Positions 23,769 through 37,549 of a stretch of 64,000 nucleotides of DNA are shown here, piece by piece; the first letter of the stretch is position 1; each line of letters starts with the position of its first letter. Both the position numbers and the translations under genes were made by a program. Under the pieces are notes generated by a model, which did not search any database, was not told the origin of the DNA, and saw nothing but the letters and a program-made list of their open reading frames with translations. Source of the DNA: Anseranas semipalmata (lineage: Eukaryota > Chordata > Aves > Anseriformes > Anseranatidae); the NCBI GenBank assembly GCA_013399115.1, contig VXAA01003830.1:810208-874207 (forward strand), given 5' to 3'.

Positions 23769-25904
23769 TAAAAGATGGAGACCCACACAGATCTGCCATT
23801 GGACCACTGAGGTCTTGAGCAAGACCTGTGGCCTCTCTGCCCTGTTTCTTCACATGTTCTTTCTCCCAGTCATAAAAGAGGGACAACTACATGTGCTGCA
23901 GGGTAGGTGCTGAAAGAAGAAATACATGGGTGTTTGTTGTGTGCTTGGGAACTGAAATCTGTGCTACAAATGAGGGAGATTAATAATACTAATGCCGAGG
24001 TAAAGTCCTGTATAGAGCTAATAGAGCTATTTGTTATCAGGACATTCTTTCCTCTAACCCTGGGATTACTGCTGAAAGCTTTGTTTTCTTCATTTCTTGC
24101 TGGTATGCAGCAGCAGAGAAGGAAAATTACTGCTACACACACACAAGTGGTCTGAAAGTTAGGATTGCAGAGGTAAATGGTCAAGGACGTTTAAAAAAGC
24201 ATGTTATCATGCAAGCAGATGGCCACATTCGTAAGATGCAGGCAGTCACTGTAAAAGCTACCCAGTCTCAGCCCAAAGTCACTTGGGAGGTGCCTTCATT
24301 AGCAGTTGAGAAGGGGCTGCTTGTCCAACACATACCATCCCATTTGAAACCACGAGCCATTTAAATAACAGCACATTGCAATGGATGATGTCATATTTGG
24401 ACCATAAAAAGGAAACAGCTGAAATACAAGGATATACAATCTAGTCCAGAAATTGCTAAATATGAGGTTATTTGTCTCTATCCTTCTAGAGGAAAACCAA
24501 TAGTTACCTGATGTAACCACATGGGTCGGATGAACTGGGACAGCTTCTGGAAAGCAGCTGATCCTCCCAGTGCTGGGCAAGGAGCTGACCCAACCCAACA
24601 GCTCATGTAACCATCACATGGAGCTCCAGTGTGGTGATTTCTTCAATCAGATTAATCTCTGCAGACTTTTCTGAGCTTGATTTTACCATTTTTCCCTAAT
24701 GGAGGGTAGCAAAAATTACTGTTGAAATCTCTATTCCTTCTGAGGACAAAAAATGTAGGTGAAAGAAAATTTCATTTCAAACACTTAAAGCACCTCTATT
24801 TTTCAGAAAGAAATCCAAGTGTTCATGTTCCTACTATGGCCTGTGTGGAAGAAATTAAACATTCATGTTCAGTTCTTGCTCTCAGTGCTTCTTAGAGGAG
24901 ATCTCAGGTACTAAACTTCTTACTAAATGGAGAGAAGGACAAAAGACAGTAAGCTCAGACTGGACAATGTTAAGGCTGAAAGTGCTGCTTCCTGAAAGTG
25001 TTCCCTCCTAGTCAGTGTAGCCAAAAATCACATTTTAAAAGCGAGCACTGCTGGAATGCATTCAGCAGTACCCGTGTTGCAGCACACCTTGTCTGCACTG
25101 CTGGCCAGACCTCCATGCAGCAGAAATGGGATTTACAGTGAGGATGAAGAAATTTGGGAGCTGATTGCTTGAAATAGCCTCTGTGACACTGACGTTACAG
25201 TTAATTAATTGCTAACCTTCAAAATTATATTGATTAGAGACTGACGGAAAGCCTGGGAACGACCTAGGACCAGCAACCCTGGCACTGTGACACCTCTTAT
25301 TTTTTCCTGCCTACACACCTGCCTTCTGCTGGTACCAGCCTGCCCGTGATAGTGTGGCGGGCCAGAAGGGAACCTGGCCAACACCACCCATGGGAAGGTC
25401 CATTCCTCAGCTCCACCAGCTCTCTGGACTGCCTTAGTGGCCACACAAATAGCTGGGATAGCCATGGCCAACAGCGTGACCAGGGCCAGAGATCAGCAGG
25501 GCTGCCTGAGGGAGAGTAATGCTGATGAGAAGGGATGTCACACCATGGCCGCTGAGCTATCTTTCTCAGGCAGAGCTTACCTGGGAGGCTGTTGCTTCTG
25601 CTTCAGACCAGACTGAGGGCTTGAAAGCCTGAGAACTTGTCTGTTTTCTTCCAGATCTACTAATTGGTCTGATTAAAAAAACCTCTTCCTATGGCCCTCA
25701 TCTCATGCAAAACCTCAATAACCCTTAACATAAACAGCAAACTCCAACCACATGATGTTTATTTAGTTTTAGGTGTAAATGGATTATGCTACTTTATATA
25801 AGATGCACAGGAAGGCAATGGCACAGCCATTAATGGTATACAGAGACCCAACACTGGAAAGCACCGTCAGATACAAAAATACGATGGAGCTGGTCTTACG
25901 GACA

Positions 25905-26015
25905 TGTGGCTTCAGTTCCCAGCTGTGCACAGGCTTTACATGTGGGTCAAGCAAATTCCTGACTCCCATCCGTAAAACAGGGCTAACACTGCTTCTCACA
26001 TCCCTGGGTACCAAG
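25905..26015 (+). mobile_element. MIR-like SINE relic, sense
   Basis: CTTCAGTTCCCAGCTGTGCA, GGGTCAAGCAAATTCCTGAC, CCCATCCGTAAAACAGGGCT and TTCTCACATCCCTGGG follow the sense MIR order (TTCAAATCCCAGCTCTGC, GGGCAAGTCACTTAAC, CATCTGTAAAATGGGG, CCTACCTCATAGGG). Confidence 0.75.
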
Positions 26016-28019
26016 GGGCTGATGTTTGCGGAGTCTTTAGCAGCCACAGGTGCAGAACTTTTCTGCTGTGGTGGGAGACACAATTTTGCTGCTGCTGGCT
26101 TATGTTTTGGAAACAAGTGAACACAGGGGCATTTCAGAGGGGCTGCAGCAAGCTGGCACACAGAAGGCTCATAGTTCTTTGGTCAGCCCTCTGGAGACCG
26201 GGGCTACAGGTGGGCCACGGTGCATGGGAGCAGTGCCAGGAGTGTCCCTTGCACCCAACAGCAGGGAAGTGATGGGACCAGGCAGTGGCTCTGCTGTCCC
26301 CAGGCACCGGGGCTGAGGCAGACCTGGAGCAGCCCCCCAGCTGCCAACTGTCTCTACCATGTACAACAACAACCTGGAATCACCGTCTGCAAAAGCTGAA
26401 CCCAAACTCTGCAGAAATCTCTTTGTTTCAGTCCTCAGACACCCTCTTTATCACAGTCTGGTGATAAAGAAACTTTGTACCTGAGATAAGGAGGGTATCC
26501 ATCACCGGGAGCCAGGAGGTCGCAGGTTCACTCTGGTAGGTGCCAACAAGGAATTCCCCTGTCCTGGTGAATTTACAGACTGGGCAGCACCAATGGAGAA
26601 AGAGCAATTACTGACATCACAGGGAGTATAAATTAATATCCCCAGCTATAGACAATAGCTTTATTTTTGGTCTTTGCACATTAATAAAATAGTTTTAACC
26701 TACTCTTTGCTCCCAGTCCAATGAGCAGAGGAGGGACGATCGCAGGCGGTCACAGCTGGCTGCTGGGATAGACAAGCCCCACCATGAACTTGGCAAAGGA
26801 GCTGGGGAAAATATTTCAAAGCAAGAAGCCATTGCAGAGGCTTCTTGGAGAAAGTGGTAAAGCACTTCTTCTCCTCCTCAGGCCATAATAAGCAGATGAA
26901 TTTGGGAGAGCAAAGCATCCAGAGCAAGGGCTTTGGCTCAGCACAGCCTTTTCTTCTTGGCAGGCAGCAAGCCCTTTTCCATTGACTGTCATGGATCTGG
27001 ACAGTCTTGACTCAGGTTTCCACAGACAGCAACGAGTCAAGGGGCCCAGGCAGGGAAAGTAATTAAGTTTTCCATGGAAGTTGGATCTACCATTTCTTGA
27101 ACAGACCAGCGTGCTCAATGTATATCACAGGCCTGGCCTTTGGAGAGATTTCAGGAAGGAGGAGGGAGATATTTTATCAGTCAGGGTTCTGATTTCCGCA
27201 TTGGCACAAGCACAGTTGCAACAGTAGATTTGTAGGTGTTAATGCCATTGGGATCGTTATGGTTGTCTCATCTGCCCACCTGCATGACAGAGACCTGTTG
27301 TTTTCCCCATTGATGCCCCCTTCCAGCCCAAAGCCATGCAGTTTGGCAAAAGCACACTCCTTGGAAAGACAGCCAGCCCTGATTTACAGGCTCCAAGTGA
27401 TGGAGACTCCCTCCCACCCCTGAGTAACCTGTTCCAATAATGAATTATGAGAAAAAAGGGAGCTGTTCAGTCAATGGTATTTGTGTACGATGATTTTACA
27501 TGTTGCAAAGGTGCCCATTGCAGTAAGTAAATTGCCCCCTGGCTTTCATAAACATCATCTGTACACAAACATTATCCAGAGCAACTGTATGGCAGGGAAA
27601 TTCTCCAGTGTAAGATAATGTCATCTCCACTGCAGTAAGAAAGGTAAAACAGTACATACCAGCTGGGAAAGAGGGAGAGGCGACAAACAGCAGCCAGCTG
27701 TAAAATGACCGTGTCAGGGCTACAGCTGCTTGGGTCTGCCTGATTTAAAGCACCAGCCCCACCAAGGCATGCTGAGGAAACTAATCCTGTAGGAGAGTAA
27801 CTTCATACCCAGGAAAATTACGAGGCACCCAGAGGTCAAGCTGCTTCTGTGGGGTGCCTTTATAATACGGCCACCAGCAGGAAAGATGTCGGAAATTAAG
27901 TTCCATCTAATCAGATGGAATTGGCAATAAAGCCAGGACTGCTCCATCTATTTATTACATTAAGTCCAAGGGAACAAAAGCCCTTTTTTCTTTCTAAATT
28001 TGGATGTAATTATAGCCAG

Positions 28020-28175
28020 CTCTTCATTAGTGCTTTGTAACGTCCATCTCAGAGTGCTTTGCAGAGGAAGCTGATGGCATCATTCCTCTTTTACTGGCAG
28101 AGAAACTGATGCCCAGAAACTGAAAAGCGATTTGGCCAAATTCTTGCAACAGCCCAGTAATAGACCAAAGAAGGG
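28020..28175 (-). mobile_element. MIR-like SINE relic with tail, inverted
   Basis: The tail (TAGTGCTTTGTAACGTCCAT, CTCAGAGTGCTTTGCAGAG) is followed by the core (TTTACTGGCAGAGAAACTGA, TGCCCAGAAACTG, ATTTGGCCAAATTCTTGCAA, CAGCCCAGTAATAG). Both halves are in the order of an inverted MIR-like element. This is the most complete SINE relic in the window. Confidence 0.8.
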
Positions 28176-29415
28176 AACGTGGCCCCACTGCATCGTTATC
28201 CCTTCCCCACGTCCTGTCGTGCTGTGCCCAGCAGGAGAAAAGCCCTGACAGACTGGTGTAAATCTACCACTACAAACCAGGTGCAGTCAGACTGAACGGT
28301 CCATTCTGACCATAGCCAACTCCTTGCCTGCATCTGCAAAGGCTGCAACAGCCTTCCCCGTCGTGTGATCAAGGGATCGATATTTTGCTCATGTAATGTA
28401 GACTCATCTAATCATGTTATAGGAAGGTATGCAGAGCTCAAGTGTCTCTATATTAAGCTATGTGACCTCGGAGACGAAAGATGGGACACAACTGCTTTAG
28501 GCCATTTAGTCATCGCTTTAGTCATTGAATGTTACTTTCCAGGACAGCAAGACTTGTCATTTTGTGGCTGAGAGCTGGGCAAGGAGGCTGACTGCTTCCA
28601 GACCTCACCCTCCTCCCCGCCGCCCTGCTCTGACCAAGGCTGCCTCCAGCAGCCACGCTTCCCCACTGGAAAGCAAAGCAAAGGAAGGAAATAAACCCTC
28701 AGCCTGCAAGCCAGGATTTCAGAACTGGTGTCCTAATCACTAGTAGGAAGGGTTTTAAAGCATTGGGTTGCTGCCCTTCACCGCGGGTGCCCAGCCATGA
28801 GCAGGTCTCAGGGCACAGCACGTGGCGAGGCTGCAGCAGGGCTGCCCTTTGCTTCCAGGGGTTTCCCGGCTGGCCGTCAGCCAGCTGAACAGGAGCATCT
28901 GTTCCCTGTAGCCCAGCTCGTGCATCCCCTGCCTTCCTCACCCCGCTAGGAAACTGCCCAGGAGAAGATTTTAACCTGCCTTTAAAATGTAAATGGGTCT
29001 GTCCATGTGGACTTCCGACATCTTCAGATATGTTTAAAAATTAACATTTCTTCCTCCGCGTCCATCTGTTAACACAGAGCAAAATCAGAGTTTCATTTCC
29101 ACCTGATCACGCCAATAGAGCAAACAGCTTCTTCAGGCACTAGGACAGAGCAGGGCGGGAATCTGAAGTTTTCATCTTCCCTCAGCATTGTCAACTTCCA
29201 AAGAAAACACTAAGCAGACTGCTATCAACTGCTCCAAGGTGGGGAAAAAGGGGTTAATTTTATATAAATCATCAGGACATGTGCCCAACTCTAAGCCTCA
29301 TGGTAGTAGGCACAGGCATAAAATAAACAACAGTCATTGCTCCCGGGGGCTTACAAATGGCTGCATCTTTCCAAACACTTCAGCATGGCTTTTCTTTTTC
29401 CTTTTTCTTTCTTTC

Positions 29416-29435
29416 TTTTTTTTTTTTTTTTTTTT
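29416..29435. repeat. T20 homopolymer in CT-rich context
   Basis: A CTTT-rich stretch from 29391 leads into about 20 T residues. I see no recognisable retrogene on the minus strand to the left. Confidence 0.85.
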
Positions 29436-31171
29436 GAAAAATCTGCTATGGAGTGTCCCAGTGGAGGCAGCTGTCTGATGAGCACTTCAAGAAATTTAGC
29501 CCTTATCTGCAGGTGCTTAAATGGGAGCTGAGCCCTGGGGAAAAATCACGCCCCTGCACAGTGAGTGGCAGTGAGTATGGCAGGGAGCCCATGTCAGGAG
29601 ATCATGGATGTGATCCAGCCTGGACCAAGGCAGGAGCAGCGAGAGCAGCCTGGCCTCGTGGAGCACTCTGCGATCCATGAGGGGAGATGATGCATCCAAG
29701 GGCATCCAAGGACGAGCGGGAGGAGAAGGGAGGGCAAGGACCCAACAGCCTCGGTACCCCAGGCAGCACCCCTCCTCCTGTGGGCACGGAGACACTGCTT
29801 GAATTTGGCCATAACCAAACACACACACACAGCAAAAGCAGGCTCCCCCAAACCAAGAAAAAAAGGCACTAATCTGCCTGTACAACATGTTCTCTGCTCC
29901 AGTGGCTCTTCTGGGTTTTGGCACCCTGGGCATCACCAAGCATTGGGTTTGTGTTGTAGATCCCCTTCTTGGTCCATGGGAGAATTTATGCTAGTAAATA
30001 CAGCAGCTCCAGAGCACCCAGCTGTCCATGCTGTTTCCTCATTATGCTGACATAGGTTTGGCCTATGCCAGCTCGGTCTCCCAGACATTGGCCATGCACC
30101 GTTTTGGGATGGCACAGGCTGGGGACTGTCCCTACCAGTATCTGACCACATTCAGACTGTTTTTCAGGGTGGAAAGGGAGGGAAGGGAAACCTCCAGGTT
30201 TGTGGATGCAAGTCAGGCCATAACACTCAGCCTCAGGACCAGAGAATGGACCCCGCACTGTTTTAGCTGTATGGTTGGAGCCATTTTCCAGTCTTTCCCC
30301 ATTTCCAGTCCGTGAGTGTCAGTGAGCTCTCCCCTGCTCTCCTCTGTACCCCGTGTTCCCTTTCTCTGGACCAAACACCAAAATTTGCCATTCTAGGTCT
30401 GGGTCCAGCAGCTGGAGTCAATGCTTTCATCAGCATGTTGCAGAATATTGCTGTTGGAAATCATGCGAGCCAGTCAAATTTATATGCCTCAGAGACATCT
30501 CTCATCCTTTATTTCTGCTGCATTTGCTAAACAACCAGCTTCTGATACAACCCAGCCCAAAATCCCAGCCAGTCATTTTTCTCCCACTCCTTAAAATCCT
30601 CAGCTCATCCCGTCTAACTTTTGTCTCCTGTGATTTTTTCCAGAAGAAACTAAGCAAATAAAATGTGACCTTCTCCCTCTGCCCACTGCAGTCTCAGCTC
30701 CCTCTCCCCTCCACCATCAGGTCCCACATTTGTCTGCCTCTAGTCCCTGAAGTCCCCAGGGACACCTTCTGTCCTCTCATGGCTATACAAGTACAGTTTT
30801 GATGCTTTTGTTCTTTACAAAAATATCTGGCTCCATTTGTCTTCCCCTTCCTTCTCAGTATGAAAACCTTTGCCCCTTTCCCTGGTTGCTTCCATACCTT
30901 TTTAATGAATCCTCAGAGATTTTCTTTATCTTCTCTACAACATTCAAGGAGAAATGATGTGGATCTCCACTCTCATTTCTCTTCTCCTCCTCTTCCAAAC
31001 TTTATCCCCAGCTTATTCTGATCATTCCAGAACCTTGCTTCTCAGTTCAGATCTGCAGGGACCAAGCAAGGAGTGTTCTTCCGTATGTTCTACCACATCT
31101 TTCAGATCTCTCCCTGTAACCAAATTAATTGTTGGTTAGTCATTAAAAGTGAACTTCTCCAGAAGAAACAG

Positions 31172-31189
31172 AAAAAAAAAAAAAAAAAA
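31172..31189. repeat. A18 homopolymer
   Basis: Eighteen A residues following AGAAGAAACAG. Simple repeat. Confidence 0.85.
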
Positions 31190-34100
31190 GAGTGAAGAGG
31201 AAGAAGCAAAGAAATCAACTCTGTAGCAGAGCAGGGAGGGTGGTCACAGGAGGCCAAGGCTTGGGAGCCTCCTTCCTGTTAGCTCTCACCTTCTGAAGTG
31301 TCCAGGCTACTGATGGCTCTGCTGGCAAGGGGAAGAGCCTTTGTCCCACCCCTCTTCCTTCTCCTCCATAGAAATGGCTGCATGGAAATCCCCTCTGAAG
31401 CGTAGTGGAGCAGATCTGGCTTCCCAAAATGCATAACAGCCCTGCAAGAGTGCCACTGCCCCGTTGTACTCCGCTGCCAAGGGGGCAGCGCAGACCGGGC
31501 TCTTCTCGCATCCCAGAACCCCTGCCCAGCCAGCTCTGGGTTGTTGTAGCTCTGGCCACTCGCTCTTCAGCTGTTCTAATAGAAGTTTTATGTTTTTATT
31601 TGTACCTTCAGCATAATCAGCTTGTCCCTTTCTTTCGGCTAAGTATTTTTAAATACAGTGGATGCCTGGTGAGGAGCAGGCAAATCCCACCCCAAGCTCC
31701 TGTCAACAGCAAAGCAACAGCATCCTGCAGCCCCTAACGGGATGTTTCTGGATGCTTTCATTGAATATATGATCACAACAGCTATAGATGAAAGACTTTT
31801 GCTAGGAGAACATTTCCTTCCAAGGGCAAGATGTATACCCTAGACAGAGGACATATACTAGATATTAAACATTGAGGACCCCATTTTCTGCTATGCTCCA
31901 GCTGCTGAGAGTCACTGTGATGTAGCAGAGTAAACATAAACCCAGTCAGACTGGGTTTACAGCTGCTTTGAGTTACCAAACTGGCACAAAGCAGCTGGAG
32001 TGTACCAGTAAAACTGGCCCCTACAATATTCTTGAGGCCTCCTCAGACCTCGTTTTATCAGCACACCTCAGATGGCAAGAGTGGAAATCGTCCATCATGA
32101 ACAGGCATACAATGAAATCTGTTAAAGACAATGATGTGCTCTCAGTATAATATTACACAGTAGCAAGTATTTTATGGGAAACCCTCAGAAGTCGGCTGCT
32201 TTGGAGCACAGAGGAGAGAATTGAGGCTCCCTGAAGCAGCAATATAGCAATGATCTTTTCCAGCAGCATCTCCCACACTGCCCAGCCCAACCCACGTTTG
32301 AACACTGAAATTAATTATGGGGTGAAAAAAAATGATGTGTTGCCTACTTCTAAGTATCCATATATTCGCTTTCTAACACAATGTCAAAGAGATTCTTTTA
32401 GCCTGGAGTTACATGTGGAAAGTTCATTGCTCACACGAGATTTGCAAAACCCCCTAATGTGATGTGATTTAAATTTGAAGTAGTGTAAATTTGCAGCCTG
32501 ATAAAAAAAGGGTAATCGCAAAAGAGTGCATGATAGAACACTCATAGACCAGTGTTTTGGAAATTTAAAGTAGAAAAAGAAAGACTCAGCACTCTTCAAA
32601 AAGAAGGAGGTTGTGTAAGCACTTGAGAGGAAAATAAATGAAAGAAAAAGCATTTTTCTACATGAAGAATTAATCTGTGCACTGACCTTCAACCTGCGCT
32701 GGCACTTACACAGCTATACAAAGGGAAATGCGGACATAGTGCAAATGACATAAACAAATTCCTGCAGAGGAAACTGTTCTGATGGAGACATCCATCCTCC
32801 AGACTCAAACCCACCCTGCCAATACACTTGCCTCTTGCACAGGGCACAGCTCCTGCTCTATGAATGGAAAACTCCCCTCACAAAGCGTAGCTTACAAGAG
32901 CAGAAAATCAGTGTACACTAGTTTGAATTTCTCAAGCGCCCGAGCTGCCATGGTTTGGCAGTGAGAAAGCCTTGGGCTTTGCAGGCTTACCTAACCCATG
33001 CTGAGCCCTTGTGGGTTGCCATCTGAAATATCTACAGCCCTCTGATCTACTGCACTGCGCAAGGCAGGAGTGATGACAGTGGGCTTGGGCTATCAGCTAG
33101 GCTGAGTTACTCTGTTGGGGAGAAAATGGATGCTATTGCCTGCTCGTCAGTAAGAGGGAAAGGGAAGCAGCAATAAGGGATAGAGACAGTTATTATAAGT
33201 TTGACTAGGGACCGAATTAAATCGATGCAGTAAATGGCACTTAATGCACTTCAGTGACCCAATGCATTTACTTCATCATACCGTGTGCTGTGTGGCTGAT
33301 TACATTTGATGCATAACACATGAAAAGCACTAGAGGCCATTTCTGGAAAGCCTCAGGATGCAGAACAAATTCTCTGGGCACCTCAGGTTTTCAGCATTTC
33401 TGCACGCGCACATGCACACGCACACACCCTCCACACGCACTTTCCTGCATGGCACACTGGATTTGATAACACCTTTCAAAGGTCACCTTGACACCGACTT
33501 AACACTCTCACTGAGTTTGCCTTGCTATGATCAGCAGTCAGGGCTCCAGACCTGCATAAATTCTGACAGTGTTCTTGGTTTGGTTTGATTGAAACAGCAC
33601 AGCTCTATTTTTTTTTTTTTTCAGACCAAAATCCAAGAAAACTTGGAACAATCTTGGAAAACTAAATAAGCGTTCAGGTTTGCCAGCTGCAGAATACAGT
33701 GGGACTTCACTCATTTGCATGGCATCAGTCCATACACACAAACCAGGCAGGCTGTCCTCAGAAAGTTCAACCCTGAGGGCTACATGAAGGCTCCGATTTC
33801 TTCATCTACATGACACCCTGGGGAATATCCCGTGCCAGAGCAGTGGAGATGTAAGAAAGGCAACACCATCCTAGAAAGATGCTAGCTGTTGAGAAAGCTG
33901 GGTTCTTCTCCTTGTCCTGGCATCACTTTGCTTTTTTTTTTTTCCCCCTCTGTGGTCAGGGAAGATGCTGAAGACCTTTGAGCATCTCTGAAATTCCTTG
34001 ACAGACCTCATTAGGCCCAACTGTGCTGGAATGAAGAGGCTACTCATTCCAGCAGCTGTCCCCTGCCCACCTCAGCAAATTCCTGTCCCACAACAGGCAG

Positions 34101-34867
34101 CAGAGACGTTTCTCTGCCACTCTTCACCCAGCCCAAGAGCAGAAGTTGTGAGCTTATCTAACCTAGCTCCTGTGAATGAACTGGGCTGCGGAGAGCCCCC
34201 ACGGGTGGTTTGGACAGGGGGTCTGCAGGGATCCACAAGCTCTGTGCATGATGGGCACCTGCCATGGACTTACCCACTGCCACCTACATCCCCACGGTGA
34301 CTCCCCTACAGGGTAGCATACTGGGAGGCTGCTAGCAGATGGTGAAATATCACACTGGGCTCAGATGTCTCCTAAATTGGTGCTGAGGACACAGGTAACC
34401 TCCAGAACAGCTGGAGCTGCAGACAGTGTGTATCCATAATTGTAATGAACTGGGACTCAGCAGGCTGGGGTGCCCGTGCCTTACAAGACCAGACCTCAAA
34501 AGTCTGCTCCTCTGTTATAGAGAGATAATGATTTTGAAACATTTTTGTAAGTGGTTGTGACTGTGATATTGTTATCGCTGTGTCTCACCATAAATCATTA
34601 TGCTTTTCCCAGCCTTTTCTTCATTTAGAGGTTAAATAGAGTAAATGAGTGGAGACTGCAGTGCATCATGTGTAACAAGATGGGGGTTAGAAGCAGCCAC
34701 CTCCAGCTCTCCCTCCTACTGGTACCAGTTCCAGAGTTTCTTCCATGTGATGTAACACAAATTTACTCTTAAACCAAGTGCTTCATCTGGAGATCAGAAA
34801 GCCCTGGCATGAACCCCTACAGCTCAAATTTTTCCTTGTAAAATGAGGATATTTATGAATATTCACT

Positions 34868-34972
34868 TGCTGTTTAGGTACAGTGAGGTGCAGAGAAGTT
34901 AAATGGGTTGTTACCTCAGAATAAATCACTAGAAGAGTTGGGAATAGGACCAAGAATCCTACCAGCCCTTCC
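34868..34972 (-). mobile_element. MIR-like SINE relic, inverted
   Basis: GTGAGGTGCAGAGAAGTTAA, ATGGGTTGTTACCTCAGAAT, AGAAGAGTTGGGAATAGGAC and CAAGAATCCTACC match the inverted MIR core and 5' half in order. Confidence 0.7.
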
Positions 34973-35867
34973 TCAGCCTCAGTACATGAAAACTGTCTTC
35001 CTTGGCACTTTACTTCGTACTGACATTATTCCTCCCTAGGTATCAGGCTTGACTTCTGTTACTAGCATCATAAAAATGATACTGGGAGGCTGAGCCCCAT
35101 CCCCACCCTGTTCATCACATCTCACTTGTGGACCTGTATTGCACAGCAGCACAACCCACACAGCAAAGCCACTGCACCCTCTCAACTGGCTTCGAGGGGA
35201 AGATCCAGTGCCAAGGTGACCTTGAGCCATGATCACGCCGAGGCCGCACAGTTAAGGAAGCTCACTGGTCTTCTGTGGGACCACAGCCTGGGGCTCAGGG
35301 CAAGCATGAGGACGACTGCAGCAGTTTTGGATTCACTCCAGTGCTGCTGAGAGAAGAATTTGGTCCTGCTCTAACAGAAGGAGAGAAAAATATACATTGG
35401 ATTTATTTGCCTTTGGAGTGAACTAGACAGATTTCAATACTTAAGGGGATTGCATTTAAATCATCTGTGGATTTTGAAAACAACATTATTGCTTGGTATC
35501 ACAAGCAATTCCCAATTTTTAGATCTTCTTGAGCTAGACTCAGTTTTAGTCCTAATAGCAACAATTCTATTACTGCTGTGAGGGAGATGGAATTGCAATG
35601 AACTGATATACATTTTCCTTAAAAATTATAAAGTGACAAATGTTTTATTTCAGCTTCTCTTGAGGATTTGCTGGGTATTAAAAATAATCTTAATGTAGTC
35701 ACTGGTTGGCATTAACATAGTGCTTCAGCTGCCTGTTTCAGGAGAAGCAGAGGATTGTGTTTTCTTGTCAGCCTCTCACAAGGTGCTGTTCCCATTGTAA
35801 ACGTGGTTTTGTTATCTAGTAGGATCAAGACATCACTGAATAAGAAGGTATTGTAACTTTGAAAGTC

Positions 35868-35942
35868 TAATTCTGCTCTTTTGCAGGGCCAAAACCATCC
35901 ACTGTCTTCAACACAAATAAGAGGGATTTACACCAATTGAAG
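35868..35942. mobile_element. Possible ancient palindromic repeat relic
   Basis: The interval starts with TCTAATTCTGCTC and ends with GGGATTTACACCAATTGA, the spacing and end sequences expected of a short copy of the old palindromic amniote repeat. The interior is diverged. Confidence 0.35.
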
Positions 35943-37317
35943 CAAGAGGAAAAGCTGTTTCTTCTTGCTGTATCAGCCCTTCATTACTGTGATTTAAAGG
36001 TTTGGTTTTGAAAGCCCATTTCAGATATTCTTACCTTGTCCATTTTCATGTTTTCTTCCCAGTTCCCTGATGCTCCATCAGTGATAGCAATAGTGTGGGT
36101 ATGGTGATCAGGCCAGTAGTACCCTACCTATTGCACCATGTGGCTTCACAGCAGCTTTAGGCGATGAGATGGTAAAATGGGGCAGATTTTCAGAAAAACC
36201 CTAGTACCTACAGAGCAGTCTAGCAAATTGTGGTAGAGCTGAAAACTGAATGTTTGCGTATCTGACTAGTCTGTTTCAGACTTGTGTCTTCAAAAGAGCA
36301 GACTGGCTGCAGAGGACTCTGTTTTTCCAGCTCCAAGTCAAGATGCCATAAAAGGTCCTAATTTCTTCCTAAAAAAATCAGGACCTTTTCAGTGTTCTAC
36401 AAAGCTACCAAAAGAAAACCCCACTGGTGATGCCATGGACCTCAGCATGCTTAATAAAAGCTGGAATTGAATATGGATCTGTTTCAGAAAGGAACAAAAT
36501 CCCAAAAGTTTCCATCAGTTGCCAGTAACTGGCTTGCCTTTTGTTTGTTTGGTGAACATGGATGTGAGCTCTTTCTAAGAAGAGAGAAAGGGAGAAATCT
36601 GAGGAAAAATATTTTACAGGGTCAAAATTCTCTTTTCTGCAGCAACTTCAAAAGAGTGTTGTGTTGGCTTTTTTTCAGTCACTACCTCAGCAGCTGTTGT
36701 TAACATTTTGTTCTTCAAATACCTTCCTGTGAAATCTCAGGAGTGGCTCTATCCTATGTTTTCTGGAAAGAAAAATATCTGTTCCTTAACTCACTTCACC
36801 ACCACCAGCAAAACAATAGTTAATTACAGAAAGGAAACGGGAGGAGCTCAAGCTGAACAGAGGAGCCGCTGCAGCAGGAAAACATCCATTCATTCTTAAT
36901 GCGCAATAGAAATGCAGATAATGTGCAAAATGAGTTACACTACCTGGAGCAGGCAGCTCATAAAATTCGTGTACAGCCCTGAATGCGATGCAGAGAAACA
37001 AAAGTGCGGAATAAAGTGCATCATGCAGCTACTGTAATGTCACCGTCACACTGCTCAAAATCTTGAGCAAAATCTGTTTCTCTCCGATAACATTGTGGAT
37101 ACAATTAGCTAATAGCTTTAGAAAGGGAAAGCAGAGACCCGTTCCTTTTCTCTCTGCTAAACATTTAAAAGAGAAAATAAAATAAGACGTTGATCAGTGC
37201 CAACTCTCTTATCTATCTCCATTCAAGTGACAGCACAATGAGTTTCAGTGAGATTTTTCAAAATAGCCCTACAGTCAAAAGTGCATTTAGAGTTGAATTG
37301 ATTACACACTAAATACT

Positions 37318-37390
37318 TTGGGCCAGATCCTTAGTTTGAGTAAGTAAGCAAAGTCCCAGGTACTTCCCTGGCCTGGCTTTGGTTTATTCC
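37318..37390. mobile_element. Possible ancient palindromic repeat, left arm
   Basis: TTTGGGCCAGATCCTTAGTT followed by TGAGTAAGTAAGCAAAGTCC resembles the GGGCCAGATCC-type end of the old amniote palindromic repeat. The opposite arm is not clear. Confidence 0.4.
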
Positions 37391-37549
37391 AGCTGTTTCG
37401 TTTCCCAGTGTGGTAGGTTAGCATGCAAAACTGACACGCAATGTGGGATGCACCTTACCAAGCAAGTACAACGCAGAGATCTCCAGCAAAGCTCGTCCTT
37501 CTTTGACAGACTGCTTTTCTATACATCTATACTGAGATGAATTAGGCAC

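Larger units (their letters stand above)
17976..25904. other. Intergenic DNA, includes a 249-codon open frame
   Basis: Unique sequence with MIR-like relics near 18640, 19690 and 21985. A minus-strand open frame of 249 codons runs from 23099 to 22350, the longest in the window. It has many Cys and Pro residues, no motif I recognise, and no evident splice partner. I do not call it a gene. Competing plus-strand frames at 22580-22842 cover its middle. Confidence 0.6.

Noticed and set aside
26490..26560. tRNA-like stretch with GGAGGTCGCAGGTTCACTCT, resembling a B box
   Set aside because: No matching A box or cloverleaf arms at the right distance, and the B-box match is imperfect. Not a tRNA and too weak for a tRNA-derived SINE.
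29517..29939. 140-codon minus-strand open frame as a gene
   Set aside because: Overlaps two other minus-strand and two plus-strand open frames in GC-rich DNA. The Cys/Pro-rich composition looks like translated noncoding sequence.
31172..31189. Poly(A) run as the tail of a processed pseudogene
   Set aside because: The upstream sequence has no recognisable coding remnant or poly(A) signal at the usual distance. Simple repeat preferred.
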